Source of the DNA: CAJCJE01 sp036494465
GTDB taxonomy: Bacteria > Actinomycetota > Actinomycetes > Mycobacteriales > Pseudonocardiaceae
DNA: 64,000 bases
Direction: 5' to 3'
NCBI GenBank assembly: GCA_036494465.1
Contig: DASXOJ010000301.1
Coordinates: forward strand, 3,554 to 67,553
Position 1 is the first letter of the stretch. Each line of letters starts with the position of its first letter. A program made the position numbers and the translations under genes. Below are positions 16,302-24,430 of this stretch, piece after piece. The notes beneath the pieces are model-generated. The model worked only from the letters and a program-made list of their open reading frames with translations, did not search any database and was not told the DNA's origin.

Positions 16302-19300
16302 ATGGACCTTGTGCCGCGACTCGGATCAGGAATACCTCTGGTAGCCCGGACTACCGAGATTGACCAACTACGCTCCGCGCTGGCTCGTGCCGATTCCGGC
16401 ACGGCCGGCGCGGTGCTGGTCTCCGGGGACGCGGGTGTCGGCAAGTCGAGGCTGCTCGACGAGCTCGCTCACTACGCCGCCGAGCAGGGCGCGCTGGTCC
16501 TGTCCGGGCGCTGTCTGGATGTCGGCGAGACTGGGCTGCCCTACCTGCCCTTCGCCGAGGTCATCGCCCAGCTCCTGCGGATCGACCCGGTCGCGGTGGC
16601 CAGCAGGCCCGCGCTGGGCAGGCTGCTGCCCGGACCCACGACGACCGAACGCAGCGAACCGGGGGAGCCCATCGCGGTCACCCCGCCGCCCGGCCGCCAC
16701 CACGGCCAACCCGAACGCGACCTCGCCCAGCTCCAGCTGTTCGACGCGCTGTTCGCAGTGCTCAGCGAGCTGGCCGAAGACCACTGTGTGCTGCTGATCG
16801 TCGAGGACCTGCACTGGGCCGACCCGTCCACCCGCGACCTGCTGTCCTTCCTGCTGTCCCGGCTGCGCGACCAGCGGCTGCTGATCGTGGCCAGCTACCG
16901 CTCCGACGACCTGCACCGCCGCCACCCGCTGCGCAGGCTGCTTGCCGAACTCGTCCGGCTGCCCGCGGTCGAACGCCTCGACCTGACCCCGTTCAACACC
17001 GCGGACGCGCGTGCCTTCGTCGCCGCGCTCGCCGAAAAACCCATGCCGGAGGACCTGATCGCGCAGGTCGCCGAGAAGTCCGAGGGCAACGCGTTCTTCG
17101 CGGAAGAGCTGATGGACGCCTGCCTGGACACCGACGGCGTGCCGACCGTGCTCGCGGACGTGCTGCTGGCGCGTGTCGAACGGCTGTCCTCGGCCACCCA
17201 GACTCTGGTGCGGCTCGCGTCGGTCGCCGGCAGGCGGGTGCGACACGCCCGGTTGCAGGGAGTGGCCAAGCGCGTCGGCGTCGAGTTCGACGAAGCGCTG
17301 CTGGAGGCCGTGCAGCACAACGTGCTCCAGGTCGACCGTGCCGACTTCTACGCCTTCCGGCACGCGCTGCTGCGCGAAGCCGTCTACGGCGACCTGCTGC
17401 CCGGCGAACGGGTGCGGCTGCATGCCGCGTACGCGCAGGACATCGCCGCCTCGATCGCCGAAGGCGGCTCCCGGCGCGGCCTGGCCGCCGCGCTCGCGCA
17501 CCACAGCCTGGAAAGCAACGACCTGACCACCGCACTGGACTCGTCGGTGCGCGCGGGTTTCGAAGCCATGGACGTCGGCGCGCCCGCCGAGGCGCTGCGG
17601 CACATCGAAGAGGCCCTCAAGCTCTGGGACGCGGTCGCCGCCGACGTCCGGCCTGCCAAGACCTCAGAGGACGACCTGCTGCGCAAGGCCAGCTACCTGG
17701 CAGGCGCCTCCGGCGAACCGGAGCGCGCGGTCGCGTTCGCCCGCTCCGCCGTCGACCAGGTCGACGCGGTGCAGGACCCGGAGCAGGCCGCCGAGACCTA
17801 CCGCAGGCTGGCGCTCGCCCTGCACGCGGTGGAGGGCCGCGACCAGGAGGCCGTCGACGCGATCGAACACGCCTGGCGACTGGTCGCCGACCGGCCGCCG
17901 ACCCGCACCCGGAGCTGGGTGCTCGCGGTCCGCGCGTCCACCCTGCGCCGGGTCAACCCGGACGGCGCGCGCTGGTCAGCGGAACAGGCGATCGAGGACG
18001 GCCGCGCCACCGGCAGCGGCGGCGCCGAAGCCGACGCGCTGGCCACCCTCGGCCTGCTCGACGGCTACGCGGGCAACGTCGACATGGCCAAACAGCACCT
18101 GGCCGCGGCGGTGCGCAGGGCAGCGGCATCCGAGGCGTTCAGCACCGAACTGCGGGCCCGCTACTTCCTCGGCATGCACAACCTCGACGAAGGCCGGCTC
18201 GACGAAGCCGTCCGCTACTACGACGAATGCGTCGAGCGGGCCCGCTCGACCGGTCTGGCCTGGAGCAGCTACGGGCTGGAACTGCGCATCGCGCAGATGA
18301 TCGGCAAGTACGCCAACGGCGACTGGGACGGCGCCCAGGCCGCGTCCGAACCGCCGGGCAGGCCGGTCTCCGACACCGTGCTCGCCCGGCTCGCCGCGGG
18401 TGGCGCGTTCGTCATGGTCGGGCGCGGCCGGCTCGACGAGGCCGAGAAGACGCTCAAGGAACTGCGCGGCCACTGGCATCGCGACCTGGAGATCGTGATG
18501 TACAGCGGGTACTGCGGCGCCGCGCTCTACGTCTGGCGCAACGACCCGGACCGCGCGGCGGGCATGGTCAACGACGTGCTCGCCTGGCTGGCCAAAGCAG
18601 GCATCGACTGGCATCTCGGCGTGATCCGGCTGTCCGCGTGGGGCATCACCGCCCAGGTCATGCGCGCCCACCGCGCCCGGCTCGACCGCGACAGCGCCAA
18701 AGAACAGGCCGCCATCGCCGAAGCCGACCGGCTGCTCACCCTGGCCGAGAACAACGCGGTCCACGGCCTGCCGTGGACCGGACAGCTCGGCCCGGAAGGC
18801 CAAGCCTGGCTGGTCACGGCCAAGGCCGAACGCACCCGGCTCACCGGCCCCGGCGACCCGGCCGCGTGGCAGGCCGCCGTCGACGCGTTCAGCTACGGCG
18901 ACGTCTACCTGCAAGCCCTGTCCCGGCTGCACCACGCCGAATCCCTGGTCGCGACCACCGCAGGCCGCGAAGACGCCGCCGCCGAACTCGCCGCCGCCAA
19001 CCAGGTCGCGGCCCGCCTCGGCGCCACCCCACTCGCCACCGCCATCGCCGACCTGGCCCGCCGCTCCCGCCTCAACGTCCCCGGCCTGGCAACGCCCCGC
19101 GACCACGTCGACCCGTTCACCCCGCGCGAGCGCGCCGTCCTCACCCTGGTCGCAGCGGGCCGGACCAACCGGCAGGTCGGCGAGGAGCTCTACATCAGCG
19201 AGAAAACCGTGAGCGTGCACCTGTCCCGGATCATGGCCAAACTCGGCGCCAGCCGCCGCGCCGAAGCCGTCGCCACCGCCTACGAGCGCGGTCTCCTGGA

Positions 19301-19313
19301 ACCCAGCGGCTGA
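16302..19313 (+). CDS. Large LuxR-family regulator with AAA ATPase domain (LAL/MalT type)
   Basis: 1003 residues. The N-terminal STAND-type ATPase has Walker A GDAGVGKSR (residues 42-50) and Walker B-like LLIVEDLHWADPST near residue 165. A long helical, TPR-like middle follows, and a C-terminal LuxR helix-turn-helix (FTPRERAVLTLVAAGRTNRQ, then ISEKTVSVHLSRIMAKLG) ends near residue 1000. Such LAL regulators bind a ligand and ATP and activate nearby catabolic or antibiotic genes; no clear target cluster lies beside it. ATG 16302 is chosen because the GAGG before it is acceptably placed. It ends just before an inverted repeat. Confidence 0.94.
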   Translation: MDLVPRLGSGIPLVARTTEIDQLRSALARADSGTAGAVLVSGDAGVGKSRLLDELAHYAAEQGALVLSGRCLDVGETGLPYLPFAEVIAQLLRIDPVAVASRPALGRLLPGPTTTERSEPGEPIAVTPPPGRHHGQPERDLAQLQLFDALFAVLSELAEDHCVLLIVEDLHWADPSTRDLLSFLLSRLRDQRLLIVASYRSDDLHRRHPLRRLLAELVRLPAVERLDLTPFNTADARAFVAALAEKPMPEDLIAQVAEKSEGNAFFAEELMDACLDTDGVPTVLADVLLARVERLSSATQTLVRLASVAGRRVRHARLQGVAKRVGVEFDEALLEAVQHNVLQVDRADFYAFRHALLREAVYGDLLPGERVRLHAAYAQDIAASIAEGGSRRGLAAALAHHSLESNDLTTALDSSVRAGFEAMDVGAPAEALRHIEEALKLWDAVAADVRPAKTSEDDLLRKASYLAGASGEPERAVAFARSAVDQVDAVQDPEQAAETYRRLALALHAVEGRDQEAVDAIEHAWRLVADRPPTRTRSWVLAVRASTLRRVNPDGARWSAEQAIEDGRATGSGGAEADALATLGLLDGYAGNVDMAKQHLAAAVRRAAASEAFSTELRARYFLGMHNLDEGRLDEAVRYYDECVERARSTGLAWSSYGLELRIAQMIGKYANGDWDGAQAASEPPGRPVSDTVLARLAAGGAFVMVGRGRLDEAEKTLKELRGHWHRDLEIVMYSGYCGAALYVWRNDPDRAAGMVNDVLAWLAKAGIDWHLGVIRLSAWGITAQVMRAHRARLDRDSAKEQAAIAEADRLLTLAENNAVHGLPWTGQLGPEGQAWLVTAKAERTRLTGPGDPAAWQAAVDAFSYGDVYLQALSRLHHAESLVATTAGREDAAAELAAANQVAARLGATPLATAIADLARRSRLNVPGLATPRDHVDPFTPRERAVLTLVAAGRTNRQVGEELYISEKTVSVHLSRIMAKLGASRRAEAVATAYERGLLEPSG

Positions 19314-19315
19314 CC

Positions 19316-19367
19316 GTTCGGCGTTCGGTCTGTACCGAACACCGAACACTTGCGTTATACTGGGCGT
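19316..19367 (+). promoter_or_regulatory. Inverted repeat and leaderless promoter of the AbiE-like pair
   Basis: Arms at 19316-19329 and 19334-19347 match at 13 of 14 positions (core GTTCGGT-CTGT-ACCGAAC). A TATACT hexamer at 19356-19361 then stands 6 bases before the ATG at 19368, as expected for a leaderless transcript. The repeat overlaps the -35 zone, so a bound protein would block the promoter. It could also terminate the LuxR transcript, whose stop is 2 bases upstream. Confidence 0.6.
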
Positions 19368-20384
19368 ATGACGATCAGCGGCCTCGCGGCAGTGGATGCG
19401 GTCGTCGCCGCGCTGGACGCGGTGGGGCTGCCCGCTGCGGCCTCGCCGTCGGATCACGATGCCGACTTGACCGTCGATGTGAACGGTGTCCCGTTGTGCC
19501 TTCGGCTCAAGGCGACATCGACCGTGACGCCCGAGTGGGTCGATCGGCAGTTCGCTGACGTGGAAGCGATTACCGTTCTGGTCGCGGACCGAGTGCTGTC
19601 CTCTGCGCGTCCCGTGCTCGACGAGCTCGGTGTGGGTTGGCTCGACCTGCGCGGGCATCTTCGGCTGTCGGCACCAGGAGTGCTCATCGACGCGGACGTG
19701 CCCGCGACTCGGCAACTCGGGAAACCGATCGATCCGTTCTCCGGCGCCGTCGGGCTCGCGGTCGCTTGCTCCCTGCTGCTCGAACCGAGCGAACCGGTCC
19801 GCGTACGCGCACTCGCCAGAGCACTGGACCGCGCGCCGAGTTCGGTCTCCGCGGCGGTCGATCGGTTGCGGCAAGAGCAATTGATCACTGCCGAGGATCT
19901 GCCCGCCGTGCCGGACCTGTTCTGGGCACTCGCCTCGAAGTGGCAGCCTGTGGCGGTTCAGGTCGCCGCGCTACCCGACTCCGCTGATCCGGTGGCACTG
20001 GCGGCATTGCATACCGGCTGGGGAGATTCGCCCGCCGAAACGGGTTGGGTGCTCGCCGACGCACTCGCTGCCTCCGTCTACGGCGCGCCGATCGGTGTCA
20101 GCGCCGACTACCCGCCGAGCTTCTACGTGCCCGACGAGGCAACGGCTCGACGAGCGGCGACGCTGCTCGGGACACCCGGGCGAAACGCGGCTGCGGCAGC
20201 GACCATCCGAGTGGCGCCGGTGCCGCAAATCTGCGTGCTGCCGACTTCCGGGTTGTTTCCTGGGCGGCCGTGGCCGTTGGCCCGTCCGCTGTTCGTCGCG
20301 CTCGACTTGGCCACCGACCCCGGTCGGGGAACCGAAGTTCTGGCTGGTTGGCGACCTCAAGAGGAAACGATTCGTGTCTGGTGA
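19368..20384 (+). CDS. Winged-helix regulator, AbiEi-like antitoxin candidate
   Basis: 338 residues. Residues 1-115 are an alpha/beta domain (VPLCLRLKA, ITVLVADRV, LGVGWLDLRGHLRL) that could be a restriction-endonuclease-like fold. It is followed by a winged-helix DNA-binding segment near 145-175 (VRVRALARALDRAPSSVSAAVDRLRQ) and an alpha/beta C-terminal domain. The next gene overlaps it by 11 bases and encodes an AbiEii-like nucleotidyltransferase. Order and domain content suggest the antitoxin-repressor half of a type IV system, although the layout differs from classical AbiEi, which has the winged helix at the N-terminus. The function is inferred. Confidence 0.65.
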   Translation: MTISGLAAVDAVVAALDAVGLPAAASPSDHDADLTVDVNGVPLCLRLKATSTVTPEWVDRQFADVEAITVLVADRVLSSARPVLDELGVGWLDLRGHLRLSAPGVLIDADVPATRQLGKPIDPFSGAVGLAVACSLLLEPSEPVRVRALARALDRAPSSVSAAVDRLRQEQLITAEDLPAVPDLFWALASKWQPVAVQVAALPDSADPVALAALHTGWGDSPAETGWVLADALAASVYGAPIGVSADYPPSFYVPDEATARRAATLLGTPGRNAAAAATIRVAPVPQICVLPTSGLFPGRPWPLARPLFVALDLATDPGRGTEVLAGWRPQEETIRVW

Positions 20385-21138
20385 CGAGCGGGCGACGGTC
20401 CAGTTGTTCGGGCCGTCGATGTTGGCCCTGGTGAAGGCGATTCCCCGCATTGAAGAAGTGCTCGGCCGGGCGATGGTGCTGGTCGGCGGACTGGCGGTGT
20501 TGTCGCGCCTTGGTTCGGCTTATCGCGTGACGAGCGATGTCGATACCGCGAATCGTCGAGCCGACGGCGAACCGGCGCAGCTGGATGTGCTGTTGGCACA
20601 TGGTGCGAAGGCGGTTGACGCGGCAGGCGCGTTGATCAGCACGCCCGATGGCGACGTTCGCGTCGATGTCCTGGAAATCAGCGCGAGCCAGTTGGCCGAT
20701 CTACCGAATGATCCGACCGACCGGCTCTACTTGTTGTCCCATGACTGGGCAATGGTCACCGCGAGCCCACTGCGCATCCAGGTGAGCGACGGGCGAGCGA
20801 TTGTGGCCGAGGCATCCGTCGCGGTGGCTCGCCCCGGTCCGCTAGTCGCAACCAAGTTGCAGGCTCTGCCGAATCGTGGCAGTGCCAAGGAAGCGACCGA
20901 TCTGCTCGACATCGTCCGGCTGACTCTCGATCCACGGGTCGGGACCATGGTCCGGACGCAGTTCGCCGAGGCGAACAGCCAACTGAGGGCCGATGCCCTC
21001 TTGCACGTCCGGCGCTGGTTCGCGGATCGCGCCGACCGCAGCCTTCGGTTGATCCGCTCGACACCCGAGGGGCGTTCGATCGACATCGACCAACTGACTC
21101 TGATCAGCGAGTTGCTTATCGCCTCGATGAGTGGATGA
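20374..21138 (+). CDS. Nucleotidyltransferase-fold protein, AbiEii-like toxin candidate
   Basis: 254 residues. It shows the polymerase-beta-type nucleotidyltransferase signature: LVGGLAVLSRLG, then TSDVDT with the metal-binding Asp pair, a third acidic site in DVRVDVLEI, and a KLQAL...KEATDLLDI stretch typical of AbiEii proteins. GTG 20374 is chosen because GAGG lies 9 bases upstream and the residues before it are not conserved-looking. The 11-base overlap with the winged-helix gene implies coupled, antitoxin-first expression. Known AbiEii toxins act on tRNA or nucleotides; the substrate here is unknown. Confidence 0.7.
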   Translation: MSGDERATVQLFGPSMLALVKAIPRIEEVLGRAMVLVGGLAVLSRLGSAYRVTSDVDTANRRADGEPAQLDVLLAHGAKAVDAAGALISTPDGDVRVDVLEISASQLADLPNDPTDRLYLLSHDWAMVTASPLRIQVSDGRAIVAEASVAVARPGPLVATKLQALPNRGSAKEATDLLDIVRLTLDPRVGTMVRTQFAEANSQLRADALLHVRRWFADRADRSLRLIRSTPEGRSIDIDQLTLISELLIASMSG

Positions 21139-21726
21139 TCACGCGACGTCGTCGAAGCTGCCGACGAGGACGCTGGTCGGCATCGCGTTGCGGAGCTTGT
21201 TCAGGGCGCGGTGTTGTGCGACGCGCACCGCGCCGGGGGTCGAGCCGACGGCGATCGCGGTCTCTTCCGCGGACAGCCCGACGACGACGCGCAGCACCAG
21301 GATCTCGCGCTGTTTCATGGGCAGGTCCTTGAGCATTTCGCGGACTTCGACGGACTGCTCGTTGCGCAGCGCGCGCTGTTCCGGCCCTGCGTGGTAGTCG
21401 GGTTCCTCGGGCACGTCGGCGACCGGCTCGGAGCGGTTGCGGGCGGCGGCGCGGTGGGCGTCGGCGACCTTGTGCGCTGCGATGCCGTAGACGAAAGCGA
21501 GGAAGGGGCGGCCCTGGTCGCGGAAACCGGGCAATGCGGTCAGTACCGCGAGGCAGACGTCCTGGGCGACGTCGTCGGCGGATGCCTGCGATCGTTCCTG
21601 CGCACCCACCCTGGCCCGGCAGTATTTGAACACCAGCGGCCGGACTGTGGACAGCAGTTCGGCCACGGCGCGCCGGTCGCCGTTGGCAGCCGCAGTTGCG
21701 GTGCTGTTGTCAGCGATCCCCGTCAT
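21139..21726 (-). CDS. ECF-type RNA polymerase sigma factor, ShbA-like (copy 1)
   Basis: 195 residues. Sigma region 2 is seen at VRPLVFKYCRARVG to FLAFVYGIAAHKVADAHR and region 4 at LKDLPMKQREILVLRVVVGLSAEETA with the helix-turn-helix SAEETAIAVGSTPGAVRVAQHRAL. This is the ShbA/SigD-like group; in Streptomyces ShbA drives transcription of the principal sigma factor gene. A second, longer paralogue lies at 41800-42564 and is near-identical over regions 2 and 4. It ends head-on with the AbiEii-like gene, with no gap. ATG 21726 is unambiguous. Confidence 0.9.
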   Translation of the reverse strand: MTGIADNSTATAAANGDRRAVAELLSTVRPLVFKYCRARVGAQERSQASADDVAQDVCLAVLTALPGFRDQGRPFLAFVYGIAAHKVADAHRAAARNRSEPVADVPEEPDYHAGPEQRALRNEQSVEVREMLKDLPMKQREILVLRVVVGLSAEETAIAVGSTPGAVRVAQHRALNKLRNAMPTSVLVGSFDDVA

Positions 21727-21824
21727 AGGTGTGTGACGTTAATCGCGGCGTTACTCCATCGGCAGGACACAAATGCCGTCAAAGGTTGGGCCTAAGGGCC
21801 CGAATCGAACTAGGGCCCATGGTC

Positions 21825-22868
21825 TCAGGACCTCGATGTGACGGAATTTCGGTCGACGGCGATATTCAGCGAGACGCGCAGGAGTTTGTCCTCGTAGGTG
21901 GTGGTGACCGGAACGCCCGCGCCGGACGCGGTGCGGACCAGGCCACGTTCGCCGGGCAGGCACCAGCCGACGAGTTCGCTGTAGCCGGCGGCGCGGGCCT
22001 GGCGGATCAGGTAGCCGAGCAGGGCGGTGCCGACGCCTTTGGCGTGCCAGTCGTCTTCGACGAGCAGCGATATCTCGCCGATGGCCGGGTCGGCGGTGTT
22101 GATCAACTGGCCGAGCGCGACGACCTGGTGGCCGAGCACGCCGACGGTGGTCTGGCCGCGCGGCGGCGCGAGCAGGCGGTGCAGCAGGCGACGGGGAACG
22201 GTGCGGGTTCCTGCGTGGTACCGGGCGAACAGGCTCGCGCGCGAGCAGCGGTCGTGCATGGCGGCGACCGCGTCGGTGTCGGTGGGGCGGCCGGGGCGCA
22301 GCACGATCGCGGCGCCGTCGCGGGTGATGACGGCGGCCGGATCGTCGCTCGACCGGTCCAGGGCGCGGGCCAGGTCGGCGAGGGCGTCGGCGCGGGCGAG
22401 TTCGACGTCGGTGAACGTGCTCCAGCCTCGGCGTAGCCGCAGCCCGCCGTCCAGTACGGGTTCGCGGCCGGATGACGCGGGCGCGTCGGTGGGTTCGGCG
22501 CTGTCGGCGTCGATCAGGATGCGGACCGCTTCCGGGTAGCTCGTCGAGCCGTCGACCAGGGCGGTTGCCGCGCGCAGCGCGCTGGTGGGGCCGTCGGTGA
22601 GGTCGTGCGGGTCTGCCCTGGTGATGCCCGCGCACCGTCCGCCGACGCCTCGGATGAGGATGATCAGGTCGGCGGGCCGCAGGTCGTCGGGGGTGCTGAT
22701 GATCAGGTCGTCGATGACGCCGCCGGGCACCGGCAGCACGCTCAGCGCGAGGATGTTGCAGTCGCGGGCGGCGAGGCTGGCGGTGAGCCGGGCGAGGGCG
22801 CCGGGACGGTCGGTCAGCTCCGCGCGCAGCCGCCAGACCGAGCCTGCCGTGATGTCCGTGCTGTCCAT
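21825..22868 (-). CDS. ACT domain-GNAT acetyltransferase fusion
   Basis: 347 residues. An N-terminal ACT-type domain (WRLRAELTDRPGALARLTASLAARDCNI) suggests amino-acid binding. A linker follows, then a GNAT domain with the acetyl-CoA site QTTVGVLG and VEDDWHAKGVGTALLGYLIRQARAAGY near residues 265-300. Homologues in actinobacteria acetylate lysines of metabolic enzymes under amino-acid control (for example the Micromonospora and Streptomyces AAPatA type); that role is inferred. ATG 22868 is used although GGAGG sits unusually close to it. A short hairpin at 21796-21818 may end the transcript. Confidence 0.85.
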   Translation of the reverse strand: MDSTDITAGSVWRLRAELTDRPGALARLTASLAARDCNILALSVLPVPGGVIDDLIISTPDDLRPADLIILIRGVGGRCAGITRADPHDLTDGPTSALRAATALVDGSTSYPEAVRILIDADSAEPTDAPASSGREPVLDGGLRLRRGWSTFTDVELARADALADLARALDRSSDDPAAVITRDGAAIVLRPGRPTDTDAVAAMHDRCSRASLFARYHAGTRTVPRRLLHRLLAPPRGQTTVGVLGHQVVALGQLINTADPAIGEISLLVEDDWHAKGVGTALLGYLIRQARAAGYSELVGWCLPGERGLVRTASGAGVPVTTTYEDKLLRVSLNIAVDRNSVTSRS

Positions 22869-22902
22869 GCCTCCAGCGTGCGTGCTGGATGTTGCCGCCG
22901 GG

Positions 22903-23454
22903 TTACCGCCCGGTACCTGACTCGGACGGGTCGGGTTCGCTCTCCGTTGGGGTTTCCTCGACGACAGGTTCTTCCGCGACAGGTTCTTCGGCGCGAGTTT
23001 CTTCGGCGGCGGGCGGCTCGTCGGCCATGCCGAGGTGGCGTTGCAGTTCGACGATGCGGCGTTCCATCCGGAGCAGCCGGTCGATGTCGTGGCTGCGCGC
23101 GACGCTGCGGGCGAGGACCAGGCTGGCACCTGCCAAACCTGCGGTGATGACCGTGCCGGTGAGATTCCAGGTGGGGGCGTCGCCGGTGCAGTCGAAGACG
23201 TTGGTGTACTTGCCGGTCGAGCATGTGACAAACGGCACAGGGGCGAGCGCGACGCTGGCGAGGGCGACGCCGCCCAGGACGGCCGAACCGAAGGTGCGCA
23301 TCAGGTCGAAGGCGGCGTTGACCACGCCGATCGCGCCCACGGTCAACAGAATCGGTACCGGGCTCGGGAAGTTGCCGAACGCGGCACCGACGAGCATCAG
23401 GACGCAGATGATCGCCTGCGCGATCAACACCTGCCTGTCCGGCCTGACCAGCAT
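22903..23454 (-). CDS. Four-span membrane protein with acidic tail
   Basis: 183 residues with four probable membrane segments (about residues 9-28, 31-50, 57-74, 98-118), a short heptad-like stretch (LLRMERRIVELQRHL), and a Glu/Pro-rich tail with repeated AEEPV units. I do not recognise a family. The DNA of the tail contains short direct repeats, which may expand or contract. It lies 34 bases before the ACT-GNAT gene on the same strand, so the two may be co-transcribed. Confidence 0.75.
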   Translation of the reverse strand: MLVRPDRQVLIAQAIICVLMLVGAAFGNFPSPVPILLTVGAIGVVNAAFDLMRTFGSAVLGGVALASVALAPVPFVTCSTGKYTNVFDCTGDAPTWNLTGTVITAGLAGASLVLARSVARSHDIDRLLRMERRIVELQRHLGMADEPPAAEETRAEEPVAEEPVVEETPTESEPDPSESGTGR

Positions 23455-23654
23455 GGTTGTTGACCCTAGTAGTCAACGGGACGATCCGGTCGGCTGGCCG
23501 CGCCGTGTACTCCGAACTATCCCCCAACCGCTGGTCGACACCGGGCTCAGGGTTACTGATCAGGATGGAAATTTCAGGTGCCGGTTCCGTGCTCGCGGAA
23601 AGTCTTTTCGCTTGCGAACGTCCCAGCGAGCGTTTTCACCCCTCTAAGGGGATG

Positions 23655-23687
23655 CCGGTCGGCCCGAGCGAGGGCCGGGCCGACCGG
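23655..23687 (-). terminator. Hairpin terminator after the TetR gene
   Basis: A perfect 12-bp stem, CCGGTCGGCCCG at 23655-23666 with its complement at 23676-23687, and a 9-base loop. It starts 20 bases beyond the TetR stop on the transcript. The rest of 23455-23706 shows no gene. Confidence 0.7.
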
Positions 23688-23706
23688 TGATCCACCCATC
23701 GGATGA

Positions 23707-24345
23707 TCAGCCGAGCACGTCGCTCGCGATGCGTTTCCATTCGACGAGGATCTCCGCGCGCCGGGCCGGGTCGCCGCCGATCATGGCGTCCAGGGCGAGG
23801 CCGCGGGTGAGGTTCACGGTCAGCCAGAACAGCGTGTCCAGGCGCTCCGCCGACACGGCGGTGACCGCGTCGGTGCCCGACCGCCAGCCGAGTTCGCGGT
23901 AGAGGGCGCGGGTGGCCCGGCCGAGGGCGCGGTCCATCGGCAGCAGGGTGGCGCGCAGTTCGGGATCGGTGCGCGCGGCGACCCACAGTTCCAGTGCGGC
24001 GGTGGACAGGTCACCGGAGAACGAGTCCCAGAGCAGGTCGATGGCCTTGGCAACGCGATCCGGGTCGTCGGCGAGCCGGTGCACGGAGTCGCGGACCTGG
24101 TCGGACAGCTTGGTGACCAGGTATTCCAGCGCGTGCGTCATCAGTTCGGCCTTGGTGGGGAAGTGGTGCTGCTGCGCGCCCCGGGACAGGCCGGCGCGCC
24201 GGCAGACCTCCTGCACGCTGGTGCGGGTGTAGCCGAGTTCGAGCAGGCACGCGATGGTCGCGGTGAGCAGCAGTTCGCGGGTGCGCTCGCTGCGTTGCGC
24301 CTGCGTGCGCCGGGTGCGCGCGATCGGATCGGCCGTGCCTGTCAC
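23707..24345 (-). CDS. TetR-family transcriptional repressor
   Basis: 212 residues. An N-terminal helix-turn-helix (TRELLLTATIACLLELGYTRTSVQEVCRRAGLSRGAQQHHFPTK, residues about 18-62) is followed by an alpha-helical ligand domain. GTG 24345 is the only sensible start. It is divergent from an acyl-CoA dehydrogenase/CoA-transferase pair with a palindrome between, the usual arrangement for a regulator that senses acyl-CoA and represses a lipid or side-chain catabolic operon (inference). Confidence 0.93.
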   Translation of the reverse strand: MTGTADPIARTRRTQAQRSERTRELLLTATIACLLELGYTRTSVQEVCRRAGLSRGAQQHHFPTKAELMTHALEYLVTKLSDQVRDSVHRLADDPDRVAKAIDLLWDSFSGDLSTAALELWVAARTDPELRATLLPMDRALGRATRALYRELGWRSGTDAVTAVSAERLDTLFWLTVNLTRGLALDAMIGGDPARRAEILVEWKRIASDVLG

Positions 24346-24354
24346 GCGACGAAC

Positions 24355-24382
24355 TTTACATGCAGTCCGGACTGCAGGTAAC
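24355..24382. promoter_or_regulatory. Palindromic TetR operator
   Basis: A 28-base near-palindrome with a perfect 16-base core TGCAGTCCGGACTGCA (24361-24376); the 14-base half-sites match at 12 positions. It starts 10 bases from the TetR start and ends 48 bases before the acyl-CoA dehydrogenase gene, ideal for repressing both. Confidence 0.75.
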
Positions 24383-24430
24383 TTCCGAAGTGCACTTACC
24401 GGCACCTCGGACTGTTTCTTGGAGGCCCCC

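Noticed and set aside
21796..21818. GGGCCC repeats as a terminator
   Set aside because: Stem of only 6 bp with an 11-base loop, too weak to list as a feature; noted under the ACT-GNAT gene.
23457..23690. 77-codon plus-strand frame
   Set aside because: Overlaps a terminator and has no domain or ribosome site.
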